Of a stretch of 64,000 bases of DNA, positions 9,601-17,201 are shown piece by piece; within the stretch, counting starts at the first letter, position 1, and each line of letters opens with the position of its first letter. Both the position numbers and the translations under genes were made by a program. The notes under the pieces were generated by a model. It was given only the letters and a program-made list of their open reading frames with translations. It was not told the origin of the DNA and searched no databases. Source of the DNA: JAMXLJ01 sp036558745 (GTDB taxonomy: Bacteria > Actinomycetota > Acidimicrobiia > IMCC26256 > JAMXLJ01); the NCBI GenBank assembly GCA_036558745.1, contig DATBEZ010000043.1, forward strand, positions 1 through 64,000, written 5' to 3'.

Positions 9601-10163
9601 AGGTCCCAGCTCGCGTCGAAGGCCGTGGCCAGCAGACGAAGCGCGTCGGGCTTCACACCGGCTGCCGTGAGCAGGAGGATCGTGCGTTCGAGCGCGGGGT
9701 CGGCGAGGAGCTCGTCGCGGAAGGCGCTCCACCGCCGCTCGAACTCGACGCCCGAGGTGACCTCGTCGAGGACCTCCACGCGCGGCGGGATGCCGGCCTC
9801 GACCGGATGCTCGGCCAGCACCCGCTGCGCGAACGAGTGCAGCGTGCCGATCGCGGCGCCGTCGAGCTGACCGAGCGCCTCCCGGCAGCGGGCCAGCACC
9901 TCGAGATCGGGCGCGTCCTCCGCTCGCCGTTCGAGCTCCTGACGCACGCGATCTCGCAGCTCCGCGCCCGCCTTCTCGGTGAAGGTGATCGCCGCGATCG
10001 ACTCCAGCTTGGCCGTCCCCGAGGTGACGAGCGCGACGACCCGCGTCACGAGCTCCGACGTCTTGCCCGACCCCGCGCCGGCCTCGACGAAGAGGTTGCG
10101 GTCGAGCTCGCCGGCGATGCGGTCGCGCTCGGGCCGGTCGGCGGTGACGACCGCCTCACCCAT
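6696..10163 (-). CDS. addA: AddA-like UvrD-family helicase-exonuclease
   Basis: A 1155-residue motor/nuclease subunit for double-strand break end resection. Walker A is AGAGSGKT (residues 28-35), followed by AITFTEKAGAELRDRV. Motif II is LLLDEFQDTDP (about residue 370) and motif III VVGDPKQSIYRFRRAD (about 412). Motif V includes TIHAAKGLEFP and motif VI LLYVACTRARDHL. The C-terminus carries a RecB-type PD-(D/E)XK nuclease (EGYVDLLYRDDGGLVVVDYKTA, about residues 1055-1080). Its ATG overlaps the end of the AddB-like gene by 8 nt. Lack of a RecC/RecD partner and the neighbour's structure favour an AddAB-type enzyme over RecBCD. AdnAB is an alternative naming. Confidence 0.93.
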   Translation of the reverse strand: MGEAVVTADRPERDRIAGELDRNLFVEAGAGSGKTSELVTRVVALVTSGTAKLESIAAITFTEKAGAELRDRVRQELERRAEDAPDLEVLARCREALGQLDGAAIGTLHSFAQRVLAEHPVEAGIPPRVEVLDEVTSGVEFERRWSAFRDELLADPALERTILLLTAAGVKPDALRLLATAFDASWDLVEERVAHTAPEPPDVRDALPALLERIDTVCTMAADCITADDRLAVHLVTIAGYARALRELDDEYDVLEAFGDNGVPKRPSFNVSRTGRKTSWRCDIESVRAAVAELGEEIERVRDCIAEACAHRLGAAIRRFTLAAASKRRTAGRLEFHDLLVLARALLRDPEHGPVVRRRLHERYRRLLLDEFQDTDPIQIELAVRIAARDPDGTAAGAARWSDVPVAPGQLFVVGDPKQSIYRFRRADISVFLEARARFGGSKPDRDGEADTSGDGPEVDASTADRSLVQLTANFRTVAPVIVWVNATFATLMGEAAEVDLPLPSQPEYVPLRAVRGAPPVGPPVAVVGREAHDGANADEMRAAEASDVVAAIVRAVDEGWSVDDGDGGWRPARLGDVTILVPARTSLPFLEDALQEGGIPYRTESSSLVYATRAVRDLLMVVRAVDDPTNHLLVVAALRTPLLGCGDDDLFRFKVERKGRWSYTADQPDSVPDDDPVRVGLAYLRGLHEQRRWLAPSELLDRIARDRRALELGFVEGRPRDVWRRLRFVVDQARGWSEATGGSLRQYLHWVDQQTVEGARVAESVLPETDDDAVRIMTIHAAKGLEFPVTIVSGMSTAPMHRRSAVEVVFPPTGAVGYRIGRSVQTEEFKDWRPVDEQMGYDERIRLLYVACTRARDHLVVSLHRRERKNAPDPTRRTNAELLLSGMGSRLEELPDADVTADAPRTPPVVAAPPAPPPWSEWVAERDAALARGARPRAVAATALTEEGTPDAAAEPDPGLQKRPRDLDLPPWLKGRYGTAVGRAVHGVLQTIDLGSGAGLDAAVAAQCEAEAVPDRAGDVRDLVRAALDAPSVHAAADRPHWREVYACTPIGDRLLEGYVDLLYRDDGGLVVVDYKTAATGERAELERRVEGYRLQGASYAFAVGAATDEAVRRVTFLFLTPDGAVELDLPDLERAVAEVRALVDTGQEVVVEQ

Positions 10164-13100
10164 GACCGACCTCCACGACGTCGGGATCGACCTCGAGCAG
10201 CGGCTCCGCCAGGTCGGCGTAGCGCGCGAGGAGCGGATCGGCGCGCTTGCGCTCCCAACGGGCGCGCAGCTCGCTCACGCCGAGCGCATCCGGATCGCAC
10301 GCGACGCACGTCACGAACTCGCGGGGCTGCGAGCTCACCGCCGTCGGATGGTTCGGGAACACACCGGCCTCGATGCCGCCGACGACGGTGCCGAGCGTGA
10401 GCCCGACCCGTTCGAGCACATCGTCGTCGACGTCGTATCCGATGCGGGTGAACTCACCGCTCTTCGACACGAACCAGTACTCCGCGTACACGCGCGCGTC
10501 CGCGTCGCCGACATGGGCCCGCGCCGCCGCGCCATAGACCGCGAGCTGGAGGTGCAGCCCACCTTGGTCCGGGTCGTCGCCCGACAGGCCGTCGTAGTAC
10601 GTCGCCCGACCGGTCTTGTAGTCGATGATGCGGACGCTGCCGTCGTCCGCGAGGTCGACACGGTCGGCCTTGCCGCGGAAGCGCAGCACCCGTCCGTCGG
10701 GGAGGGGCAACGACACCGCGTCGAGCGCCGCGCCGTCGAGGCCGAATGCGAGCTCGGCCGCGATCGGACGCTCACCGTATTGCGCCCGCTCCACGTCGTC
10801 CTCGTCGAGGAAGCGCGCGAGGTCGGCGAGGATCGCGGCCCGGTCGCGGCGCCAGAAGATCGAGCGACCGGTCAGCCCGGCGCGCTCGTAGCCGTCGCAC
10901 ACCTGACCCGCGATCACCATGAGCCGGTCGCGGTCCGCGGGCGACCACGGCTCGCCCGGAGACGGCTGCTCGTCAACCGGACGCTCGAGCACCTCGAGGA
11001 CGAAGCGCTCGAGTGCGGCGTGCACGAGCGAGCCGCGGTCGAGCGGCGTGATGCGCAGCTGCTCCTCGGGGTTCTCGACCGGTTCGACGCCGAGCACGTG
11101 GCGCAGCAGGTAGTCGAACGGGCACGCGGCCCACGTCTCGAGGCGCGTGGGGGAGGTGACGTGGTCGACGGGTGACGGAACCGCGAGGCCGCTCAGATTG
11201 CCGTCGAAGCGCGTGAACGCGTCGCTGCGTCGCGCCGCGACGACGTCGGCGCCGCGCGCGAGCACCGCGTCGGCGCGTCCCGCCGGCGCGTCGCGCACGT
11301 CGCGCACGTCGAGGCTCCCCGCGGCGAGCAGTGAGCGCAGCCGGAACTCCTGGTCGGTCGCGGGGGAGACGACCCGGCGGAGGCCGGCGTCGAACGACGG
11401 CACGTGCCGGATCCAACCGTCGTCGGCCGCGAGGAGCCGGCGCGACCACCAGCGCTCGCCGGCCAGCTTCGATGCGATGTCGAGGGCCCAGCGTGAGGGC
11501 ATCAGCTCGCTGCTGCGGCGCAGGTCGCCGCGCGGGATTCCGAGCAGCTGGCAGTCGGCGGACGCGAGCGCGGCGAGCAGCTCGCGGTGCTGACGCTCGA
11601 CGCGGTCGCGTGCGAGCGGGAGCGCGCCCACGGTCGCGGCCCGTTCGTGGTCGGGAAGCAGCGAGTCGTCGCGGGGTGGTGCGGGGAACGTGCCTTCGGC
11701 CAGGCCGAGCACCACGACGAGATCGAGGTCGAGGCCGACACCCATGCCGACCGACCCGACGAGCACGCCGGTGCCGAAGCGTCCGGTGCGTCCGAGGTCC
11801 GACTCGAGCTCGAGCGCGAGCGTACGCGTGAACACGTCGAGGTCCACCGCACCCTCGACCGCGTCGAGCGCGCCGAGCCGTTCGAGCGCGAGCTCGACGC
11901 GCTCCGCGGCGCGGAGCTCGGGCTCCGGCCACTGTCGCGGTTGCTGCTCGCGACGCCGGCGGGACTCGTCGCCGAGCAGCCGCTGGAAGAGCCCGCGGGC
12001 CCAACGCGCATGCTCGCCCCAGCGTCGCGGCTCGCTCGCGGCGGCGCCCAGCTCGTCGACGAGCGCGAGCACGAAGTCGCGGAGGTCGCGCGCTCGGCGT
12101 GCGTCGTCGCGGGCTGCTCGCGGGCGCGTCGCGTCGACGTCCGGGTCGCGTTCGAGGTCGGCCGCGCGCTTCTCGCGCGTCGTAGCGAGCGTTCCGAGAC
12201 GCAGGTCCCAGTCGGTTCGGCCCGCGACGACCGCGGCGTCGCGCGACAGCCGTTCCCAGGCGGCCACCGGCGCCCACCCGTCGTGGAAGAGGATCGGCGC
12301 CGCGGTCAGCCACGCGAACACGTCCTGCCGACGGAAGCCCGCTTCGGGCAGCTCCAGGAGATCGAGCAGCATCCGTCCCGCCATGCGCGCGGCAACCGGC
12401 ACTACGGCTGCGCCGTTGCTCGGAATGCCGGCGGCGTCGAGCTGTTCGTGCACGAGGCGCGTGTACGGCTGCGGCGTCGCCGAGAGGATCGCGATGCGCT
12501 CGAGCGGCGTGCCCGCGCGCGCCGCGTCGACGACGGCGCGGACCGCGGCGCGGACCTCGTCGTCGGCGTCGGACGTGGTGACGAGACAGGTGCGCTCGGT
12601 CTCGACGGCGTCCAGCGGGTCGAAGCGCAGCGGGGCGGGCACCGTGTCGGTGATGTCGCGCATAGAGGTCGCGATCTCTCGATCGGCCGCGTCGTCGCCC
12701 GTGGTCCCCGGGAGCAGGTGCACGTCGGTCACGTCACCGACCGCGGCGACGAGCCTCGCGGCGTGACGCGAGAGCCGCTGGGGCAGGTGCACGACGACGG
12801 TCCCGAGCTCCACACCGGCGGGCCCGCGCTCCGCGAGCGTCTGCGACGCCGCGAGCATGAGGTCCTCTTCGTCGTACCACTCGCGTTCGAGCGCGGCGCG
12901 TGCCGCGCGGTGGAGGCGCACGACGTCGCGGGCGCGCCGTCCGGTCGCGGCGAGACGGTCGAGCGCGTCGGGCGTGAGGTCGCGCAGCTCGCGGAACGCG
13001 ACGACGAGTGCGGCCTCGGTCGCAGCGTGCTCGGCGACCGGGGCGAACACGCCCGGCTTCGCAGCCAGCGCCGCGCGCATCGCCGCCGCGAGGACCGGCG

Positions 13101-13386
13101 TCGACACGGGCCGGCGCGCTGTCGCCGCGAGGCGCGCCGCGCCGAGGAGCTCCGCGAGCCGGTACGGGGTGACGAACGTGACCGCGGCGAGGCCGAGGCC
13201 GCGGCCGCACGCGGGCCCGAACGCGCCCGAGGCGAGGCCGCGCCGGGCCGCCACGCCGACGTGGTTGGAGGGGACGACGACGGTGACGGGCGCGAGCGGC
13301 TCGTCGCCCTTGGCGGCCGCGATCGCGGCGCGCAGCGCGCGCGACGCCTCACGTCCGTATCGCGTCCACTCCACCCGCACGGCCAC
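10156..13386 (-). CDS. addB: AddB/RexB-like PD-(D/E)XK nuclease subunit
   Basis: A 1076-residue partner of the AddA-like helicase. The N-terminus begins an UvrD-like fold (APVTVVVPSNHVGVAARRGLA) without a Walker A GKT, so this subunit should not hydrolyse ATP. The C-terminal 330 residues form a RecB-type nuclease: a first Cys in WAACPFDYLLR, then RFRGKADRVDL, IIDYKTG and a CVAC pair near the end. Canonical AddB proteins use four Cys for an iron-sulphur cluster; I see only three in the expected places. The GTG was chosen because TACGAT stands 7 nt before it; an in-frame GTG 6 nt downstream is equally readable. Confidence 0.85.
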   Translation of the reverse strand: MAVRVEWTRYGREASRALRAAIAAAKGDEPLAPVTVVVPSNHVGVAARRGLASGAFGPACGRGLGLAAVTFVTPYRLAELLGAARLAATARRPVSTPVLAAAMRAALAAKPGVFAPVAEHAATEAALVVAFRELRDLTPDALDRLAATGRRARDVVRLHRAARAALEREWYDEEDLMLAASQTLAERGPAGVELGTVVVHLPQRLSRHAARLVAAVGDVTDVHLLPGTTGDDAADREIATSMRDITDTVPAPLRFDPLDAVETERTCLVTTSDADDEVRAAVRAVVDAARAGTPLERIAILSATPQPYTRLVHEQLDAAGIPSNGAAVVPVAARMAGRMLLDLLELPEAGFRRQDVFAWLTAAPILFHDGWAPVAAWERLSRDAAVVAGRTDWDLRLGTLATTREKRAADLERDPDVDATRPRAARDDARRARDLRDFVLALVDELGAAASEPRRWGEHARWARGLFQRLLGDESRRRREQQPRQWPEPELRAAERVELALERLGALDAVEGAVDLDVFTRTLALELESDLGRTGRFGTGVLVGSVGMGVGLDLDLVVVLGLAEGTFPAPPRDDSLLPDHERAATVGALPLARDRVERQHRELLAALASADCQLLGIPRGDLRRSSELMPSRWALDIASKLAGERWWSRRLLAADDGWIRHVPSFDAGLRRVVSPATDQEFRLRSLLAAGSLDVRDVRDAPAGRADAVLARGADVVAARRSDAFTRFDGNLSGLAVPSPVDHVTSPTRLETWAACPFDYLLRHVLGVEPVENPEEQLRITPLDRGSLVHAALERFVLEVLERPVDEQPSPGEPWSPADRDRLMVIAGQVCDGYERAGLTGRSIFWRRDRAAILADLARFLDEDDVERAQYGERPIAAELAFGLDGAALDAVSLPLPDGRVLRFRGKADRVDLADDGSVRIIDYKTGRATYYDGLSGDDPDQGGLHLQLAVYGAAARAHVGDADARVYAEYWFVSKSGEFTRIGYDVDDDVLERVGLTLGTVVGGIEAGVFPNHPTAVSSQPREFVTCVACDPDALGVSELRARWERKRADPLLARYADLAEPLLEVDPDVVEVGHG

Positions 13387-13393
13387 GTCGCCG

Positions 13394-13399
13394 ATCGTA
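13394..13399 (-). promoter_or_regulatory. -10 hexamer TACGAT for the addB-addA-recQ operon
   Basis: Minus-strand TACGAT followed by 7 nt and GTG. It is the only promoter candidate seen before the three-gene repair operon, whose other junctions are overlapping or 4 nt long. Confidence 0.5.
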
Positions 13400-13496
13400 C
13401 GCAGAGGGTGTGACAGCAACCGTGACCCCGGTCGGCCGACCGTGAGGATCGGCAGCGGTGCAGGTCAGAGCGTCGGGACCCGGTTGGTACGCGGAA

Positions 13497-13922
13497 TCAG
13501 CCGCGGGTAACGGGGACCAGGCGGCGGACGCCGAGGACGACGGCCCGCCAGCCGAAGGTCATCAGGCCGGTGAAGACGTAGACGACGACCGTGAACGTGC
13601 TGAGCGACTCGCGATGGGTGATCCCGGCCCGCAGCACGAGGCCGAGCGCGATGCCGAGCCCCCAGGTGGTGACCAGGCGCACCCACGGCTGCGACGTCGC
13701 GGTGTAGAGCCGGACGACGAGCGCGACCGCGAACCAGCCGGCGACGAAGGGCCAGAGCACCTTCACGTACCAGCCGAGGCCGCTGCCGATGCCGTGGCTC
13801 TCGCGGCCGATGGCGACGAACAGCGCCAGCGCGGCCAGGTCGAGCACGGGAGCGAGGCGGCGCAGCCGCGCGGAGGGGAGCACGGTCGCCCAGTGTGGCG
13901 CACCGCCGGGGTCCGTGCGCAT
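13497..13922 (-). CDS. DUF3054-family membrane protein
   Basis: A 141-residue protein with four predicted membrane segments (starting near LDLAALALFVAIG, LWPFVAGWFAVALVV, TTWGLGIALGLVLRAGI and FTVVVYVFTGLMTFGW). Length, the Trp/Arg-rich loops and the topology match DUF3054, a family found mainly in actinobacteria and of unknown function. The open frame extends upstream, but that part is compositionally a shadow of the divergent gene; the ATG chosen lies 31 bp from the divergent nitroreductase-like gene. Confidence 0.8.
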   Translation of the reverse strand: MRTDPGGAPHWATVLPSARLRRLAPVLDLAALALFVAIGRESHGIGSGLGWYVKVLWPFVAGWFAVALVVRLYTATSQPWVRLVTTWGLGIALGLVLRAGITHRESLSTFTVVVYVFTGLMTFGWRAVVLGVRRLVPVTRG

Positions 13923-13939
13923 CGGCGACGGTCCGCCGG

Positions 13940-13945
13940 TACGGT
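13940..13945 (+). promoter_or_regulatory. -10 hexamer TACGGT, leaderless start
   Basis: TACGGT is followed by 8 nt and the ATG at 13954. No Shine-Dalgarno sequence fits in the remaining space. Confidence 0.5.
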
Positions 13946-13953
13946 CGTGGTGC

Positions 13954-14337
13954 ATGCCCCTTTCCGACGGCCTCGCCCGCTTCAACCAGCGGTACCTGAA
14001 TCGTGGCATGCGGTTGATCGCAGGCCGGGTGCCACCGCTTGCGATCGTCGTGCACACCGGGCGTCGATCCGGCCACGTGTACCGCACGCCCGTGATGGCG
14101 TTCCGCAACGGGCGCACGTGGGCGTTCGCGTTGACGTATGGGGCCGACCGTGACTGGGTGAAGAACGTGATGGCCGCAGGTCGGTTCGAGATCGAGCGCG
14201 GAGGCCGCACGATCGCGTTGCATGACCCGCGTCGCGTCGACGGCGACCCGGGACGCGCGCTCGTCGCCGCGTACACGCGCCCGATCCTCGCCGCGCTCCA
14301 CGTCGATCAGTTCCTCACCGCGACCGAGACGGGCTGA
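13954..14337 (+). CDS. nitroreductase-family deazaflavin (F420)-dependent oxidoreductase
   Basis: A 127-residue protein of the Ddn/PF04075 split-barrel family. Recognisable pieces are IAGRVPPLAIVVHTGRRSGHVYRTPV, which corresponds to the cofactor-phosphate contact region, and ALTYGADRDWVKNVMAAGRFEIERGG. Homologues reduce quinones, unsaturated ketones or nitroaromatics with reduced F420. The downstream pseudogene and the divergent DUF3054 gene give no clue to its substrate. Confidence 0.88.
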   Translation: MPLSDGLARFNQRYLNRGMRLIAGRVPPLAIVVHTGRRSGHVYRTPVMAFRNGRTWAFALTYGADRDWVKNVMAAGRFEIERGGRTIALHDPRRVDGDPGRALVAAYTRPILAALHVDQFLTATETG

Positions 14338-14376
14338 GGACGAAGAGCTGTCACACCCCCTCCTTGTGATCGGTGC

Positions 14377-15008
14377 ATGGTCGGGGTTGCGGAGGTGCGG
14401 GAAGTCGCTGCGGAGGTCGGCGCACTGGCGCGCTCGCTCGAGCCCGACTTGGTCCCGCTGCCGCACGCGTTGCCGATGTGGGAGGCGTTCGACGCGATCG
14501 AGCGGCATGCCGCGGCCGCGAAGCTGTTGCTCACCGCGCGCGTTGACGAGTCGCGTGCAGCGCGGCGCGCGGGGCACCGCGACACGGCCGAGCTGCTGGC
14601 CAAGAAAGCCGCACGTCGACCGGCGCGGCGCGGCGGCAGCTCGACACGGCCAGGAAGCTCCGGAACCTGCCCGCGACGGGTGAGGCGCTCCGGACGGGAG
14701 AGCTCTCGCCGGACCAGGCCGAGATCGTGGCGGCGGCAGCGGTCGCGAACCCGTCGGCGGAGCATGCCCTGATCGACCGGGCCCACACCGCGTCGTTCGC
14801 GGAATTGCGCGACGAGACACTCCGGGCGCGGGCCCACGGTGAAGATCGAGACGCGACCCTACGCCGCATCCACGCCGCACGGCGTCTGCGGACGTGGACC
14901 GGCGCCGAAGGCGCGTGGAACCTGAGCGCGCGTGGCACCGTCGTCGACGGCGCGTTCGTCCCGCCCGACGACCCGCGACACCCGAAGAACCGTCCGAAGC
15001 GGGAATGA
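14377..15008 (+). pseudogene. DUF222 (HNH endonuclease-type) pseudogene, frameshifted and internally deleted
   Basis: Residues up to DTAELLAKKA read in one frame. After about position 14610 the DUF222 pattern continues in the next frame with TSTGAARRQLDTARKL and TGELSPDQAEIVAAAAVANP. The junction reads gccgcacgtcg where gccggcacgtcg would restore the frame, that is, one missing G. The second frame then jumps from the RRLRTWTGAEGAWNLSARGT region straight to a C-terminal VPPDDPRHPKNRPK tail. The central part and the HNH nuclease motif that normally stand between are missing. Two independent lesions make it a decayed copy of an element-like family that is abundant in Acidimicrobiia and mycobacteria. 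Confidence 0.8.
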
Positions 15009-15012
15009 GCCG

Positions 15013-15825
15013 TCAGGGCAGGAAGGCGAGGCCGTCGACGATCTTGCGGCCGAGCGCGGCGTCGCCCGCGAGCTCGATGTTGTCGGGCGGGTCCGCGCGA
15101 CCACCGACCAGCGCAGCGAACGTCGGCGCCGGCATCGTGACGGTCACGGTCGGCGCGTCGGGCAGGGTCGATGCAGGACGGGCGCGTCCGTCGACCACCT
15201 CGATGCCGAACCGGTGGTCGCCGATCGCGAACAGCACGCTGCAACCGTCCGGCGCGCCGGCACGCTTGCCCACGACGAAGGGAAGGAAGCGGGACCAGTA
15301 CGTGACCGCCTCGTCGGCCGCGGGCCCCGTGTCGCCACCGGGCCGGCCGACGGCGCGGCGGATGTCCTGCTCGTGGCTCCACGTGTCCATCACGCGCAGC
15401 GTGAGCATGTCGGCCACCGTGCCGGGACCCGCAGGCGTCACCACGTCGCGCTTCATGTCGTCGTCGCTCATCCCGCGCAGCTGCTCGAGGCGCGCCGCGG
15501 TCACGTCGCGGAACTCCTCGAGCACCCGTGACGGCGGCCACGAGCGGCGGTAGTCGACGCCGATCTCGTTGCCGCGGCCGAGCTCGTTCTTGACGTGCGA
15601 TCCCTCCGGAGCGAGGTGGTCGGGCGCTGGCCGGCCGAGGGCGCGTGACTCGTAGTCGTTCAGGTGCGACAGGTGATCCTGCACGCTCCATCCCGGGCAA
15701 CCCGTCGGACGGGTCCAGTCGTCGTCAGTGAGTGATGAGCAGAGTCCGTCGAGCGTCCCCCACAGCTCGCCGAGATGGTCGATCGACGGGTTGGTGTTGC
15801 GCGACGTGCTGGACACGCCGGACAT
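15013..15825 (-). CDS. mycothiol-dependent maleylpyruvate isomerase-like (TIGR03083/DinB-fold) protein
   Basis: A 270-residue protein. The N-terminal four-helix DinB-like domain has GCPGWSVQDHLSHL (His51, His54) and a later MDTWSHEQDIRRAVG (His151, Glu152), the metal-ligand pattern of mycothiol-dependent enzymes. The C-terminal half resembles an SCP2-like fold (PTVTVTMPAPTFAALVGGRAD). Proteins of this type are named maleylpyruvate isomerase-like, but most have unknown substrates, often thiol transfer or detoxification. The ATG at 15825 follows GGAAGG. It is divergent from the CoA-transferase operon, sharing an 86-bp intergenic region. Confidence 0.88.
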   Translation of the reverse strand: MSGVSSTSRNTNPSIDHLGELWGTLDGLCSSLTDDDWTRPTGCPGWSVQDHLSHLNDYESRALGRPAPDHLAPEGSHVKNELGRGNEIGVDYRRSWPPSRVLEEFRDVTAARLEQLRGMSDDDMKRDVVTPAGPGTVADMLTLRVMDTWSHEQDIRRAVGRPGGDTGPAADEAVTYWSRFLPFVVGKRAGAPDGCSVLFAIGDHRFGIEVVDGRARPASTLPDAPTVTVTMPAPTFAALVGGRADPPDNIELAGDAALGRKIVDGLAFLP

Positions 15826-15899
15826 CCTTCCACCGCGTGCCGGGGCTCGGCCACGGCTGCCGCGCCGGAGAGACGGCACGGGGTGCCGTCGCCATCGGG

Positions 15900-15905
15900 G
15901 ATACT
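15900..15905 (+). promoter_or_regulatory. -10 hexamer GATACT before the CoA-transferase operon
   Basis: GATACT (one change from TATACT) is followed by 6 nt and the ATG at 15912. This fits a leaderless start for the six-gene operon. Confidence 0.4.
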
Positions 15906-15911
15906 GCTGCG

Positions 15912-17201
15912 ATGCAATCGTCGACGAGCGCGGCCGCCACGGTCGCGGGCATCGCCTCGGGCGATCGGGTGTTCATCGGGAGCGGCGCCGCGGAACCGGT
16001 GTCGCTGGTCGAGGCGATGACCGACCGCGCGCCCGAACTCCGCGACGTCAACGTGCTCCACATCTTCACGATGGGCTGCGCGCCCTACGTCGAGCCGCGG
16101 TACGAGGGGAGCTTCCGGCACACCGCGTTCTTCGTGGGTGAGAACGTCCGTGATGCGGTGCACCAGGGACGGGCCGACTTCGTGCCCGTCTTCCTCACCG
16201 AGATCCCGAAGCTGTTCGCGACGCGTTACCCCCTCGACTGGGCGCTCGTGCAGCTGAGCCCGCCCGACCGTCACGGGTACTGCACGGTGGGGGTGTCGGC
16301 CGACCTGGTCGTGAGCGCGATCCGCAACGCGCGCCACGTCGTCGCCGAGGTCAACCCGCGCATGCCCCGCACGCTCGGCGACACCGCGGTGCACGTCAGT
16401 CGCCTCGACGCGATGGTCGAGGTCGATCGGGCGATCCCCGAGCTGTCCAAGCCGACCGCGACCGACGTGACCAGCGCGATCGGTCGCAACGTCGCGGGAT
16501 TGATCGGCGACGGCGACTGCCTCCAGATCGGCATCGGCGGGATTCCCGACGCGGTGCTCGGCCAGCTCGGTGACCGCCGCCACCTCGGCATCCACACCGA
16601 GATGCTCACCGACGGCGTCGTCGCGCTCTACGAGACCGGTGCCATCGACGGGAGCCGCAAGCACGTCGAGCGCGAGAAGATCGTCTGCAGCTTCGCGATG
16701 GGTACCACGCAGCTCTACGACTTCGTCGATGACAACGCGGTCGTCGCCTTCCACGGCAACGAGTTCACCAACGACCCGTTCGTCATCGCGCAGAACGACA
16801 ACGTCGTCGCGGTCAACAGTGCGATCCAGGTCGACCTGACGGGCCAGGTCAACGCCGACTCGTTCGGCGTGCAGGTGTACTCGGGCATCGGCGGCCAGGT
16901 GGACTTCATCCGCGGCGCGGCGCGCAGCCGCGGCGGCCGTCCCGTGATCGCGCTGCCGAGCACGGCCATGAAGGGCGAGGTCAGCCGGATCGTCCCGACG
17001 CTGTCCGAAGGGGCCGGTGTGGTGACGAGCCGGGGTGACGTGCACTACGTCGTGACGGAGTACGGCGTCGCCGACCTGTACGCGCGCGGCGTGCACGAGC
17101 GCGCCCGCGCGCTCATCGAGGTCGCCCATCCCGACTTCCGCGAAGGGCTCGAGCGGACCGCGAACGAGCTCGGACTCCTGGCCGCGGCGCGCGCACGATG
17201 A
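15912..17201 (+). CDS. acetyl-CoA hydrolase/transferase family CoA-transferase (4-hydroxybutyrate type)
   Basis: A 429-residue CoA-transferase that would move CoA from acetyl- or another acyl-CoA onto a carboxylic acid through a glutamyl-CoA intermediate. The predicted catalytic Glu230 lies in IHTEMLTDGVV. SPPDRHGYCTVG (about 117-128), IGIGGIPDAVL and the C-terminal SGIGGQVDFIRGAARSRGG are typical of the Cat1/AbfT family. It heads an operon; its stop overlaps the WS/DGAT start (ATGA). The acceptor acid is not identifiable. The neighbouring ligase and lyase suggest catabolism of a hydroxy- or dicarboxylic acid. Confidence 0.92.
   Translation: MQSSTSAAATVAGIASGDRVFIGSGAAEPVSLVEAMTDRAPELRDVNVLHIFTMGCAPYVEPRYEGSFRHTAFFVGENVRDAVHQGRADFVPVFLTEIPKLFATRYPLDWALVQLSPPDRHGYCTVGVSADLVVSAIRNARHVVAEVNPRMPRTLGDTAVHVSRLDAMVEVDRAIPELSKPTATDVTSAIGRNVAGLIGDGDCLQIGIGGIPDAVLGQLGDRRHLGIHTEMLTDGVVALYETGAIDGSRKHVEREKIVCSFAMGTTQLYDFVDDNAVVAFHGNEFTNDPFVIAQNDNVVAVNSAIQVDLTGQVNADSFGVQVYSGIGGQVDFIRGAARSRGGRPVIALPSTAMKGEVSRIVPTLSEGAGVVTSRGDVHYVVTEYGVADLYARGVHERARALIEVAHPDFREGLERTANELGLLAAARAR

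Noticed and set aside
6717..10400. 1227-residue open frame on the plus strand
   Set aside because: It is exactly antisense to the AddA-like gene, has an Arg/Glu/Asp/Val-heavy composition typical of GC-rich shadow frames, and no motifs.
13789..13953. Upstream extension of the deazaflavin-dependent oxidoreductase frame
   Set aside because: It is antisense to the DUF3054 gene, and a TACGGT hexamer stands 8 nt before the ATG at 13954.
15732..15911. Upstream extension of the CoA-transferase frame (60 residues)
   Set aside because: It overlaps the divergent gene's 5' end, shows no domain, and a better -10/ATG pair exists at 15900/15912.
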